A stretch of DNA of 64,000 nucleotides from Bryobacterales bacterium (GCA_016716385.1 JADJWL010000002.1:538390-602389), one strand, 5' to 3'. Positions 53,466 to 62,067 are shown, counted from the stretch's first letter. Numbers and translations are program-made. Notes: generated by a model from the sequence alone, not told the origin.

Positions 53466-53908
53466 AGCCGCGCATCGTCCTGACGGTCGGCTTGCCCGGT
53501 TCGGGCAAGTCGACCTATTTGCGCGCGCGCGGCATCGAACCGCTCTCGTCCGATTCTCTGCGCCACCTCCTCGCCGACAGCCCCGAAGACCAGACGATCC
53601 ACGTCCGTGTGTTTGCGGCGCTCCGCTATCTTCTGCGCCAGAGGCTCGCCATCGGCAGGCCGGTGAGCTACGTGGACGCGACCCACTTAGCGCCCGCCGA
53701 ACGCGCCCCCTACCGCCCGATCGCCGAGGCGTTCGGCTGCGACCTGGAGGCGCTCTATTTCGACGTCCCCCTCGAAGTCTGCCTCGCCCGCAACCGCGCC
53801 CGGTCCCGCGTGGTGCCGGAAGAAGCCATGGCCGCAATGGCCGCGCGCCTCGTACCTCCCTCCGAAGAAGAAGGATTCGCCAGGATCACGGTGATTTCCG
53901 GGACCTAG
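53462..53908 (+). CDS. small P-loop kinase (polynucleotide/zeta-toxin-like)
   Basis: A 148-residue single-domain P-loop protein with Walker A GLPGSGKST at residues 10-18 and an SSDSLRHLLAD segment as in T4 polynucleotide kinase-type enzymes. VSYVDATHLAPAERAPYRPIAEAFG and CLARNRARSR (lid) complete the pattern. It probably phosphorylates a nucleic-acid end or a small metabolite. It starts at a GTG that overlaps the stop of the lipoprotein gene. Confidence 0.82.
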   Translation: MKPRIVLTVGLPGSGKSTYLRARGIEPLSSDSLRHLLADSPEDQTIHVRVFAALRYLLRQRLAIGRPVSYVDATHLAPAERAPYRPIAEAFGCDLEALYFDVPLEVCLARNRARSRVVPEEAMAAMAARLVPPSEEEGFARITVISGT

Positions 53909-53935
53909 AGTGCCTCCACCGGCGCCGCCATAGTG

Positions 53936-53941
53936 TACAAT
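53936..53941 (+). promoter_or_regulatory. candidate -10 box of the SDR cluster
   Basis: TACAAT ends ten bases before the SDR ATG at 53952 and seven bases before an in-frame TTG at 53949. There is no ribosome site, so a near-leaderless start is possible. Confidence 0.3.
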
Positions 53942-53951
53942 CGCCAGTTTG

Positions 53952-54725
53952 ATGAACGACATCTTCTCTCTCCAAGGAAAGCGGGCTTTTGTCGCGGGCG
54001 CGAGCCGCGGCATCGGCTTGGCCATCGCCCGTGAAATGGCCGCGGCCGGAGCCACAGTCTGGCTCGCCGCCCGGTCCCTCGACAAACTCGAAGCCGAAGC
54101 GCAGGCGCTGCGCACCCAGGGCGCAGACGCCCACGCCGTCCGCCTCGACACCGAGGACACTCCGTCTATCCGCGCCGCGCTCGACGCCGCCGGCGACATC
54201 GACATCCTCGTCAACGTCGCCGGCACCAATATCCGCAAGCCCTTCGAGGAGTACACGCCCGACGAGTACGATTACCTCCTGCGCACCAACCTCACCGGCC
54301 TCGTCACCCTCACCCAGGAAGCAGGACGCCGCATGAAGGCCCGCGGACAGGGCGGCAAAGTGATCTTCATCGGCAGCCTGATGTCGCTCCTCGGTCTGCC
54401 CTTCCTCTCGATCTACGCCATCACGAAGGGCGCCCTCGGACAACTCACCAAGGTCCTCGCCGCCGAGTGGGGCCGCGACAACATCCAGGTCAACTGCATC
54501 GCCCCCGGCTTCATCCTCACCGACCTCAACCGCGCCATGTGGCAGGACCCCAAGATGAAACAGTGGCTCGCCGGCGTCCAGGCCAACCCGCGCCTCGGAA
54601 CCTCAGAAGACATTGCCCCGCTCGCCGTCTTCCTCGCCGGCAGGGGCGCGGATTACATCACGGGCCAGATCATCCCGGTGGATGGCGGCTACACCACCAC
54701 CGCCGTCTGGCCGTTCGGCAGCTAA
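53952..54725 (+). CDS. SDR oxidoreductase, gluconate 5-dehydrogenase/KduD-like
   Basis: A 257-residue classical short-chain dehydrogenase. The NAD(P) loop is GASRGIGLAIA, the catalytic Ser/Tyr/Lys are in GSLMSLLG, IYAITKGALGQ, and NVAGTN is the conserved NNAG variant. The FSLQGKRAFVAGASRG start and the DLNRAMWQDPKMKQW loop resemble gluconate 5-dehydrogenase and 2-deoxy-D-gluconate dehydrogenase (KduD). It heads a six-gene run toward oligogalacturonide use. A TTG three bases before the ATG could be the start instead. Confidence 0.85.
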   Translation: MNDIFSLQGKRAFVAGASRGIGLAIAREMAAAGATVWLAARSLDKLEAEAQALRTQGADAHAVRLDTEDTPSIRAALDAAGDIDILVNVAGTNIRKPFEEYTPDEYDYLLRTNLTGLVTLTQEAGRRMKARGQGGKVIFIGSLMSLLGLPFLSIYAITKGALGQLTKVLAAEWGRDNIQVNCIAPGFILTDLNRAMWQDPKMKQWLAGVQANPRLGTSEDIAPLAVFLAGRGADYITGQIIPVDGGYTTTAVWPFGS

Positions 54726-54730
54726 CGCCC

Positions 54731-55084
54731 ATGGCGCCGAAGGCAGTGCCCGCCGCCGCCGCGACCTTCTTCGGCGCCTATCTGCTGCTCCAGACCGGCC
54801 TGCCCCTCCTCTGCCTGACCGAGGGAAAAGCCTGCCCCTTCGGCTGGACCATGTACGCGGGCCGCAGTAATCGTGCCGAGATCGCCGTCCTCTGGACCGG
54901 CGGCGAGGAAACGCCCCTCGCCGACCTCCAGAAACGCCACGGCAAGCCCGTGATCCTCAGCAAAAAGGTCGACAAGACACGTTTCGTCGCGCCCGGCATC
55001 TGCCGCCAGTATCCCGAAGCCGCCGCCATTCGCATCCGCTATCCGCGCTCCGGATCCGAGGAGATCTACCGGTGCGGCTCATAG
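54731..55084 (+). CDS. small membrane-anchored protein of unknown function, next to an HTTM gene
   Basis: A 117-residue protein with one N-terminal hydrophobic stretch (AVPAAAATFFGAYLLLQTGLPLLCL), which may be a signal anchor, and a polar C-terminal part with three cysteines (KACPFGW, GICRQYP, YRCGS) that could form an envelope disulfide. I do not recognise it. It overlaps the HTTM-protein gene by 13 bases, so the two are almost certainly made together. The start ATG follows the SDR stop by five bases. Confidence 0.65.
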   Translation: MAPKAVPAAAATFFGAYLLLQTGLPLLCLTEGKACPFGWTMYAGRSNRAEIAVLWTGGEETPLADLQKRHGKPVILSKKVDKTRFVAPGICRQYPEAAAIRIRYPRSGSEEIYRCGS

Positions 55085-55911
55085 ACGAGTTCTTCCGCGC
55101 GCGCATCGACCCGCGGCCTCTCGCCTTGTGCCGCATCACCGTGGGAGCCGCCGCCTTCCTCCGTGCGCTCGTCAGCTACCACCTCATGGACCGCCTCCTG
55201 CGGCCCGAGGCCATCCAGGCGCACGCCATCGCCTGGATCCCCCAACTCACTCGCCCGTGGCTTCTCCCCTACATCGCCCTGTGGCTCGTCGCGGCGGCCA
55301 TGTTCACCATCGGCTACCGGACCCGGCTCGCCGGCACCGTCCTCTGCCTCCAGATCGCCTACCACCTCACCGCCGACCAGAACCTCTTCTGGAACCACAT
55401 CTACTTCCTCGGACTGGTCCTCCTGCTGCTCACCGTCGCCGATTCCGACACCGCCTTCTCCGTCCGCTGGCTCCGCGCCGGACGCCCGGCGTGGACTGCG
55501 GCGCACTGGTCGGTCGTCCTGCTCAAGCTGCAGGTCTCCCTCGTCTACGTCTTCTCCGCCGTGATGAAGATGAACGCGGAGTTCCTCAGCGGGCGGGTGA
55601 TCGAAGAGGCCTTCGAATTCCTCCCCGGCGTTCTCCGTCTGCCGGAAGTCTTCGTCGCCACCTCCTGGCTCACGGTGGTTCTCGAACTCTTCATCGGCAT
55701 CGGGCTCTGGATTCCGGGCGCGCGCCTCGTCGCCATCGCCGGCGGCATTCTGCTGCACAGCCTGGTCCCAGTCCTGATCGGTCTCTACGGAGGCCTCGTC
55801 GTCTTCTCCACTTCGATCCTCGGCACCTACTGGCTCTTCCTGAACCAGCGCGAGTTCGCCGCCCTCGAACAGTGGTTCGGGAATAGGATGAAAGGATCGT
55901 GCGCAGCGTGA
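55072..55911 (+). CDS. HTTM-domain membrane protein
   Basis: A 279-residue polytopic protein with about eight helices and a start of the HTTM type (FFRARIDPRPLALCRITVGAAAFL). LFWNHIYFLGLVLLLLTVADSD and KLQVSLVYVFSAVMKMNAEFLSG are typical of this domain, which is related to the membrane part of vitamin K-dependent gamma-carboxylase. The carboxylase catalytic C-terminal part is absent. The role is unknown. It starts with GTG within the small membrane gene and its end overlaps the next gene by 13 bases. Confidence 0.85.
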   Translation: MRLIDEFFRARIDPRPLALCRITVGAAAFLRALVSYHLMDRLLRPEAIQAHAIAWIPQLTRPWLLPYIALWLVAAAMFTIGYRTRLAGTVLCLQIAYHLTADQNLFWNHIYFLGLVLLLLTVADSDTAFSVRWLRAGRPAWTAAHWSVVLLKLQVSLVYVFSAVMKMNAEFLSGRVIEEAFEFLPGVLRLPEVFVATSWLTVVLELFIGIGLWIPGARLVAIAGGILLHSLVPVLIGLYGGLVVFSTSILGTYWLFLNQREFAALEQWFGNRMKGSCAA

Positions 55912-57125
55912 CCCTGCCCTCCAGACGCTCGTTTCTCGCAGCCGGCGCCTCCTGCTACGCGGCTGCCGCGCAGTCCAGGGACTTCGGCGTCCAGCCTCTT
56001 ACGGACCCGCTCACGAAACGGCGCATCCGCCACTACCGCAGCCCGCACCACGAAGTCCACCACTACTACTTCGTCTCCCCGTGGTCGCCCTCGGGCCGCA
56101 CGCTGTTGTTCTTCCAGTTCCACCGGGACGTGGCCCAGCTCACCGCGCGCGGCCGCTACCCCGGACGCCTGTGCCTCATGGACCTCGACGGCGGTTCGCG
56201 CCGCGTCCTGGCTGAAGGCCTGATGGGCCACTACCACGTCGGCGTCAACCAGTTCTGGGGCGACTCCGACGAATCGGTCTACTTTATCGACACCGCACAG
56301 CCACCGGCCCGCCTCGCCCGCATCCACGTCCCGACGGGCGAAATCAGCCATCCCCGCAGCCCCGTCCCCTGCAGCCGCCTCAGCCCCTCGGGCAATGTCC
56401 TGTCCTGCGGCCGCGCCGGCGAATGGGGCGTCTACACGCCCGCCGAGGACCGCTACGAGCGCCTCGTGACGCTCGAACGCGTCCTCGCGCTCAGCCCGAA
56501 CAGGACTCAGGGTCTCGGTGTCGCCTCGCAGCTCCAGAACACGCGCTTCAGCCCCACGGGCGACCGCGTCATGATCGTCCACCGTACCGTCGACGACCCG
56601 CCCCGCCTCATCGAAATCTACGTCTACGACTTCCGCTCCGGGCAGCTCACGTATCTGGCGCAGAATCTCCACCACCCCGGCTGGCGCCCCGACGGCAAGG
56701 CGATCCTGTTCGTCCGCTGGGACCCCCGCCGCATGATGCAGAACCTCTGGAAAGTCGACGTGGAGACGCTTGAGGAGCGCTGCGTGTTCGACCGCCATCT
56801 CTCGGCCGTACACTGCTCCTACCACCCCGGCCGGCCCAATCTCGTCCTCGGCGATTGCTACGGCGGCGAGTTCGGCAACGGACTCGTCCTGGTGGACCTC
56901 GAGAGCCGCACCGCCCGCCACCTCGTCTCGATCCCCCAGGGCGCCGGCGCCGATCCCGTCGCCGACGAGCGCTTTCCCTTCCGCAACTTCGGCCTCTGGA
57001 TGCCGCCCCGCAAGTACCTCAACGAACCCCGTCCCGTCTGGAACGCCGACGGCACACGCGTCCTCTACACCAGCGAAGAGAGCGGCCGCATCAACCTCTA
57101 CATCGCCGACACCTCGGACCTGTAG
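55899..57125 (+). CDS. Tat-exported oligogalacturonate-lyase-like propeller protein
   Basis: A 408-residue protein with a twin-arginine signal (PSRRSFLAAGASCYA). The rest is a TolB/oligogalacturonate-lyase-type beta propeller: WSPSGRTLLFFQF, LMDLDGGSRRVL, FSPTGDRVMIVHR, WRPDGKAILFVRWD and WNADGTRVLYTSEE. The HYHVGVNQFWG and HCSYHPGRPNL segments supply histidines as in the metal site of oligogalacturonate lyase. It probably acts on unsaturated uronate oligomers, but a noncatalytic propeller cannot be excluded. The gene starts at a GTG. Confidence 0.75.
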   Translation: MRSVTLPSRRSFLAAGASCYAAAAQSRDFGVQPLTDPLTKRRIRHYRSPHHEVHHYYFVSPWSPSGRTLLFFQFHRDVAQLTARGRYPGRLCLMDLDGGSRRVLAEGLMGHYHVGVNQFWGDSDESVYFIDTAQPPARLARIHVPTGEISHPRSPVPCSRLSPSGNVLSCGRAGEWGVYTPAEDRYERLVTLERVLALSPNRTQGLGVASQLQNTRFSPTGDRVMIVHRTVDDPPRLIEIYVYDFRSGQLTYLAQNLHHPGWRPDGKAILFVRWDPRRMMQNLWKVDVETLEERCVFDRHLSAVHCSYHPGRPNLVLGDCYGGEFGNGLVLVDLESRTARHLVSIPQGAGADPVADERFPFRNFGLWMPPRKYLNEPRPVWNADGTRVLYTSEESGRINLYIADTSDL

Positions 57126-57158
57126 AATAAGTCCGATAGCGCACGAGGAGCCACGCAC

Positions 57159-58490
57159 ATGCACCCAACCTCCACCCGCCGCGGCCTGTTTCGTCACGCC
57201 GCGGCCGCCTGGGCCGCCACCGGACTCGCCTTCCCCGACGGCCGCCCGAACGTCACCCACCCCCGCGCCACCTCCGGCGACGCCGCCAGCGAGCCCGACT
57301 GGAACGAGCGCCTCACTGTCACCGTCGGTCCCAATGGCGCCGACATCGCCGGCGTCACCGAACGTGCGCTCCAGGCCGCGGTCGACTACGTCGCCGGCTT
57401 CGGCGGCGGCACCGTCCGCGTGCTCCCCGGCGCCTATACCGTGCGCAACTCCGTCTTCCTGCGCTCGAACGTCCGCGTCCAGGGCGCCGGCTTCGATTCC
57501 GTGATCAACAAGTGCCCGTCCGTGAAGACCCGTCTCTCGGCCGACTCCGACTGGTTCGATCAGGAGATCACGCTCGCCGACCCGAAGGGCTTCCAGCTCG
57601 GCGACGGCGTCTGCCTCCGCGCCACCAACTCGCACACCAAGACGCAGATCACGCTCAAGCGCACGCTCGTCGCCCGCAACGGCAACCGCTTCAAGCTCGA
57701 CCGCCCCTTGCGCGAAAACTACTGGCTCATGGGCGACGCCACCGCCGAACTGCTCTTCCCCGTCCTCACCGGTGAAAACATCGCCGGCGTCACCATCGAG
57801 AACATCGCCGTCGACGGCAACAAGGCCAACAATCCCCGCCTCGACGGCAACCACGCCGGCTGCCTCTTCTTCCAGGACTGCCACCGCCTCACCTTCCGCC
57901 GCATCACCGCCCGCAACTACAATGGCGACGGCATCTCCTGGCAGGTCTGCCACGACGTGCTCGTCGAGGACTGCCACAGCCACGACAACGTGGACCTCGG
58001 CCTCCATCCCGGCTCCGGCTCCCAGCGCCCGCTCATCCGCCGCAACCGCATGGAACGGAACAGCCAGGGACTCTTCTTCTGCTGGGGCGTCAAATACGGC
58101 CTCGCCGAGGACAACGTGATGCGCGACAACCGCCTCTACGGCTGCTCCATCGGCCATCGCGACACCGACAACATCGTCCGCAACAACCGCATCGAAGGCA
58201 GCGGCCAGATCGGCATCCTGTTCCGCAAGGAGCGCGGTCCCGCCTTCCAGGGACACCGCAACCGCATCGAAGGGAACCGCATCGCCGACTCCGGCGGCGA
58301 CACCGGCGTCGCCATCGACATCCTCGGCGAAACCGAATCCATCCGCATCGAGCGCAACGAAATCGTCGAGTCCCGCGGACCCGCCCAGCGCACCGGCATC
58401 CGCATCGGCGAACTCGCGAAATCGATCCACCTCGCCGGCAACCGCATCGAAGGCGTCTCCGTCCCGGTCGCCGACTTACGCAAGGGATAA
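57159..58490 (+). CDS. Tat-exported right-handed beta-helix protein (pectate-lyase/epimerase-like)
   Basis: A 443-residue protein with a Tat-like signal (TRRGLFRHAAAAWAATGLA), then an N-terminal cap LQAAVDYVAGFGGGTVRVLPGAYTV of the type seen in GH28 and pectin-active beta-helix proteins. The body repeats short coils (NSVFLRSNVRV, NIAVDGNK, GISWQVCHDVLVEDC, NRIEGSGQIG). No unambiguous catalytic pair can be assigned. It fits a polysaccharide lyase, hydrolase or epimerase on uronates, next to the oligogalacturonate-lyase-like gene. GAGGAG lies before the ATG. Confidence 0.75.
   Translation: MHPTSTRRGLFRHAAAAWAATGLAFPDGRPNVTHPRATSGDAASEPDWNERLTVTVGPNGADIAGVTERALQAAVDYVAGFGGGTVRVLPGAYTVRNSVFLRSNVRVQGAGFDSVINKCPSVKTRLSADSDWFDQEITLADPKGFQLGDGVCLRATNSHTKTQITLKRTLVARNGNRFKLDRPLRENYWLMGDATAELLFPVLTGENIAGVTIENIAVDGNKANNPRLDGNHAGCLFFQDCHRLTFRRITARNYNGDGISWQVCHDVLVEDCHSHDNVDLGLHPGSGSQRPLIRRNRMERNSQGLFFCWGVKYGLAEDNVMRDNRLYGCSIGHRDTDNIVRNNRIEGSGQIGILFRKERGPAFQGHRNRIEGNRIADSGGDTGVAIDILGETESIRIERNEIVESRGPAQRTGIRIGELAKSIHLAGNRIEGVSVPVADLRKG
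58183..58457 (+). repeat. NRIEG coil repeats within the beta-helix gene
   Basis: The bases AACCGCATCGAAGG recur at about 58186, 58260 and 58440, encoding NRIEG at the same point of successive helix coils, with weaker copies (NRIADSG, NEIVESRG) between. They mark the rung period of the protein fold and need not be a recent DNA duplication. Confidence 0.7.
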
Positions 58491-58492
58491 TT

Positions 58493-59272
58493 ATGGGTCC
58501 ACTCGAAGGAAGAACGGCACTCGTCACCGGCGCCTCCCGCGGCATCGGACGCGCGACCGCACTCCGCCTCGCCCGCGACGGCGCCGCTGTCGCCGTCAAT
58601 TACCGTGATCAGAAGGAAGCAGCCGAAGCCGTCTGCGCCGAAATCGCCGCCGCCGGAGGACGCGCGATCGCGGTCCGCGCCGACGTCGCCGACCAGACCG
58701 CGGTCGGCGCGATGGCCGCTGCTATTGCAAGCGCTCTCGGCCCCGTCGACATCCTGGTCAACAACGCCGGCATCCTGCGCACCGGCGATCTCGACACCTT
58801 CGACTATTCCGAGATGGAAGGCATGCGCCGGGTGAACGTCGACGGCCTGGTCGCGGTCACCCGCGCGGTCGCCGGACCGATGAAGAAGCGCGGCTTCGGC
58901 CGCATCGTGAACCTCACCTCAATCGCCGCGCTCGGCACGGCGATGGCGGGCACCACGTTCTACGCCGCTACGAAGGCGGCGGTGATTCTGCTGACGCGCC
59001 GCTTCGCGATGGACCTCGGCCCCCATGGCGTCACGGTCAACGCCGTCGCGCCCGGCTTCATCCTGACGGACCTGGTGACAGCCAACCGCACCGCCGCCGA
59101 AGCCGAAGCGCTCATCGCCGCGATCTCAGCCAAAGCAATGACCCGGCGCGTCGGGAAGCCCGAGGACATCGCACACGCCATCGCCTACCTGGCCCACCCG
59201 GAATCGGGTTTCGTGACGGGGCAGGTGTTAACGGTAGACGGAGGCCGGCTCGACTACATCGGCCACCAGTAG
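58493..59272 (+). CDS. SDR oxidoreductase, FabG-like
   Basis: A 259-residue short-chain dehydrogenase. The cofactor loop is TGASRGIGRATALRLA, with NNAGIL, catalytic SIAALG and FYAATKAAVILLTRRFA. It is of the 3-oxoacyl-ACP reductase/sugar dehydrogenase type; its place two bases after the beta-helix gene makes a sugar or uronate substrate as likely as a fatty acid one. The N-terminus GPLEGRTALVTG fits the ATG at 58493. It closes the carbohydrate run. Confidence 0.85.
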   Translation: MGPLEGRTALVTGASRGIGRATALRLARDGAAVAVNYRDQKEAAEAVCAEIAAAGGRAIAVRADVADQTAVGAMAAAIASALGPVDILVNNAGILRTGDLDTFDYSEMEGMRRVNVDGLVAVTRAVAGPMKKRGFGRIVNLTSIAALGTAMAGTTFYAATKAAVILLTRRFAMDLGPHGVTVNAVAPGFILTDLVTANRTAAEAEALIAAISAKAMTRRVGKPEDIAHAIAYLAHPESGFVTGQVLTVDGGRLDYIGHQ

Positions 59273-59342
59273 CGGAGGGCTCGAAGCGCCGGACGCGACG
59301 GAGTACCGCGCCCGCATCAGTCAGACTTCATCGATCCAGCAT

Positions 59343-59399
59343 GGGAACTCCACAAAGAAGGTCGAGGTCATCGCAGTGAGTCTGCACCCCGGAGTTCCC
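59343..59399. repeat. inverted repeat in the gap after the SDR gene
   Basis: GGGAACTCC (59343-59351) and GGAGTTCCC (59391-59399) are exact inverted copies 39 bases apart in the 167-base gap between two convergent genes. No T-run, reading frame or transposase fragment accompanies them. They could form a stem in either transcript's 3' end. Confidence 0.5.
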
Positions 59400-59439
59400 T
59401 GGACCGCAGCTTGGCCCACGCGCTCCCGCGCAGCACATC

Positions 59440-61428
59440 TTACTTGCCGCGCTCCAGGTCCGCGATCACGAACCGCACCATGGCTTCGAGCAGTGCGGAA
59501 CGGGGATAAGTGTTCTTGTCCGCCATGCGCTTGATCTGCTCATCGGAGCTTTCGAACGGCAGCGCCACCGCGAAGTGATCGCCGAGGGCCGAACCCAGGT
59601 ACACAGACCCCGGAATCATCGCATCGCGCACCGTCAACTGGCTGTCCTGCTTGCGCGCCATCGCCGACATCATCCGCCACGATTGCTGCAGCATCGTCGA
59701 CGTGTTCTCCGCCACGGAATATGCCGGCAGGGAGTAGCTCGGGACAATCGGGTCCGGATAGGTCGCCAGGAATGCCCGGCGCACCCTCTGGCTCAGGCTG
59801 CGGAATCCGGCCGACAAGTCGCCCTCGCAGTTCGGCAGCCCGTACTGGCGGATCCAGCGCTCGGCCATGCCGGGAATGGTGTCGGCGATCGGCGATCCGC
59901 CCACCGCTCCCGCGACCGAGATGAACGCCGCCACCGCGTCCTTCACGCCGGGCTCCTGCGCCAGCGCCACCTGCAGGTCCGGCGCGCCTTTGCTGTAGCC
60001 GAGCACAATGTACTTGCGCTTGTCCCCGGCCATTTTCTCCTTGAGGTAGGCGGCGATCTGCTTTGCGTTGTCCTCGCTCGAATCGTTCGGCACCGAGAGA
60101 ATCTCGGCGGTCATGCCGAAGCTGCGTTCCAGATAATCCCGGCCTTCGCGGTACGCGGGCGCGCCCCGGAAGCAGGTGTTCATCAGCCCCGGGACCACCA
60201 GCACGCGGTAGTCGTTCGAAATCGGCCCCAGTTCCACGCGGCCGTCCGGCTTCGTCTCCAGGTACTGCCCGCACTCGCCCCAGCGCCCGCCATCGGGGTT
60301 ATTCTGTTCCAGCACGGAGCAGAACAGGTTCGAAAACTCGACGCTGCGGTCGCGGTGATCCGGGCGCAGCGTGATGATCAGCGTCCGGCCGTCGGAATGG
60401 AAACTGGCCCCGTGGGCCGTGCGGGCCTGCGTTACCGGGTTCGCCGGCGTCAGGTGGCTGATCGACGCCACCATGCCGGTCGACCGCAAGGATTCGCCAA
60501 TATAGTCGCGCTCTTTGTCGGTATCCGGATCGATCTTATGCGTGATCCGCCCGTTGCGCTGGTCTTTCTCGAAACCGATGTCATGCGTGCCGGCGCCCAC
60601 CCACAGCGTCTCGCCGTCCACCGTGAACGGCGCCTTCCACAGCCGGAAGTGGTGCCGCGCTGCGACCACCACCAGCGGATCCGCCTGCGCGAACCCGAAG
60701 TCCTGCGGGCGGCCAAACAGGTACAGTTCGCTCATCGGCAACTGCGTGTACGCCTGGCGCGAGAACGTCGCCAGCGCGCCCTGGATCAGCGCGTCCTGCA
60801 CGGACCGGTTCACTTGCACCCAGCCCGCGGCTTCGAGCACTTCTTCCACCTGCGTCTCGGTGCCGATGACGAGGAAGTTCACGCGGTCGCCCGGCGTGCC
60901 GTCGGCGTCGGCCACGCGCAGCGGTAGCTGGTCGAGTTGCTCTTGCGTTAACTGCGGCAGGCGTTCGGGGTCGATCTTGGGGACCGCCTCGGCGGACCGG
61001 GTGATCCGCAAGCTGACCACGAATTCGCCGCTCGCCGTCTCCCGGCTGGACTGGTTAATGCCCAGATAGAGCTTGCCGGTCACCGGCGTCCGGCTCTGCC
61101 GCGCCGCGCCGATCAGGAAGGGCCGCGCCGTCTCGCCCACCCGGCCCAACAGAGCGCCGCGTCCGGCATCGTTAAAGGGAAGAACCCGCAGCAGGTCCAT
61201 CCAGCCGCGCTTCAGTCCCTCCGGACCCGTGCTCCCGCCGGCGTAGCGCACGGTCCCGGTCGCCGACATCGCCACCTGGTCGCCAGGGTTCAGCAGGATG
61301 CCGGTGTCCAGCCAGCCCGTGCTGCCCGGCACGCGGACCTCGCGCTCTTCAGCCGCAACCGGCGCCGCCATCAGCGCCACAGCCGCTCCCAGAACCAGCC
61401 AGCGCATCGCCATATCTTTCATTTTCAT
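59440..61428 (-). CDS. exported LssY_C-domain protein fused to an alpha/beta hydrolase
   Basis: About 662 residues with a signal peptide (RWLVLGAAVALMAAPVAA). After a beta-rich lead comes an LssY C-terminal-type domain (VNFLVIGTETQVEEVLEAAGWVQ, SELYLFGRPQDFGFAQADP, RHHFRLWKAP, HDIGFE; residues about 178-320). The last 260 residues look like an alpha/beta hydrolase with nucleophile loop VLGYSKGAPD and a nearby DHF segment. The substrate is unknown. Four in-frame ATGs (61428, 61422, 61413, 61407) are possible starts; 61407 places the signal best. The first shares CATATG with the divergent DinB-like gene. Confidence 0.8.
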   Translation of the reverse strand: MKMKDMAMRWLVLGAAVALMAAPVAAEEREVRVPGSTGWLDTGILLNPGDQVAMSATGTVRYAGGSTGPEGLKRGWMDLLRVLPFNDAGRGALLGRVGETARPFLIGAARQSRTPVTGKLYLGINQSSRETASGEFVVSLRITRSAEAVPKIDPERLPQLTQEQLDQLPLRVADADGTPGDRVNFLVIGTETQVEEVLEAAGWVQVNRSVQDALIQGALATFSRQAYTQLPMSELYLFGRPQDFGFAQADPLVVVAARHHFRLWKAPFTVDGETLWVGAGTHDIGFEKDQRNGRITHKIDPDTDKERDYIGESLRSTGMVASISHLTPANPVTQARTAHGASFHSDGRTLIITLRPDHRDRSVEFSNLFCSVLEQNNPDGGRWGECGQYLETKPDGRVELGPISNDYRVLVVPGLMNTCFRGAPAYREGRDYLERSFGMTAEILSVPNDSSEDNAKQIAAYLKEKMAGDKRKYIVLGYSKGAPDLQVALAQEPGVKDAVAAFISVAGAVGGSPIADTIPGMAERWIRQYGLPNCEGDLSAGFRSLSQRVRRAFLATYPDPIVPSYSLPAYSVAENTSTMLQQSWRMMSAMARKQDSQLTVRDAMIPGSVYLGSALGDHFAVALPFESSDEQIKRMADKNTYPRSALLEAMVRFVIADLERGK

Positions 61429-61968
61429 ATGAATGTTACGCTGAGACAGATGCACGGCCCCGAAGAACTGTTTCTCGATTTCTCCGTCCGCAAGCTCGAG
61501 CAGATGATGTCGCGGATCGAGGAGGCCTGCAGCGGCCTGACGCCGGAACAGTTCTGGCTCCGCACAGGAGACCACGGCAACGCCATCGGCAACCTCGTGC
61601 TGCACCTTGCCGGCAACGTCCGCCAGTGGATCCTGCATGGCATCGCGGGACAGGCGGATACACGCCGGCGCGACGCGGAATTCGCCGCCCGAACCGGAGA
61701 TCCCGCCACGGCTCTCGCCGATCTGCGCCAGACCGTCGACGAGGCGATCTCCGTGGTGCGGCATTTGCCCCCATCGCGCCTGCCGGAGCACGTCCTCGTG
61801 CAGGTCTTCGACGTTTCAGTACTAGACGATGTGTATCACGTCGTCGAGCATTTCAGCTACCACGCCGGACAGATATTCCTCCTGGTGAAACAACTGACTC
61901 AAAGGGACTTAGGCTTCTATCAGTACCTCCGAAAAGACGGCCCGCCGGATACCGTCATAACACCATAG
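61429..61968 (+). CDS. DinB/DUF1572-like protein
   Basis: A 179-residue four-helix protein of the DinB/YfiT type, metal-bound putative thiol- or nucleophile-dependent transferases. The metal histidines are seen in LVLHLAGNVRQWILHG and FSYHAGQIFLLVKQL. It is cytoplasmic. The ATG at 61429 is part of the CATATG shared with the divergent gene; a second ATG at 61450 is possible. No ribosome site precedes either. The target substrate is unknown. Confidence 0.82.
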   Translation: MNVTLRQMHGPEELFLDFSVRKLEQMMSRIEEACSGLTPEQFWLRTGDHGNAIGNLVLHLAGNVRQWILHGIAGQADTRRRDAEFAARTGDPATALADLRQTVDEAISVVRHLPPSRLPEHVLVQVFDVSVLDDVYHVVEHFSYHAGQIFLLVKQLTQRDLGFYQYLRKDGPPDTVITP

Positions 61969-62019
61969 TCCCCATCGGTCTAAGGTTTCACCCTACCTCA
62001 ACTAGGGGATTCCCTTCGA

Positions 62020-62048
62020 TTGCGCTCCTGTCTCGACAGGACTAGCAT
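62020..62048 (+). promoter_or_regulatory. candidate flp promoter with a palindrome in the spacer
   Basis: TTGCGC (62020-62025) and TAGCAT (62043-62048) are 17 bases apart. The palindrome CCTGTCTCGACAGG (62027-62040; CCTGTC/GACAGG) fills most of the spacer, as an operator would. The transcript would start near 62055, just ahead of GGGAGAG and the GTG of the pilin gene. Confidence 0.5.
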
Positions 62049-62067
62049 AGACCCAGGGAGAGAAGAC

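Noticed and set aside
55827..58430. Open frame of about 867 codons on the minus strand
   Set aside because: Antisense to the oligogalacturonate-lyase-like and beta-helix genes. Its translation is a low-complexity run of Ala, Val, Gly, Asp and Glu, as produced by C-ending codons on the other strand.
59343..59399. Insertion-sequence end
   Set aside because: The inverted repeat is isolated, with no transposase fragment, target duplication or second copy in the window.
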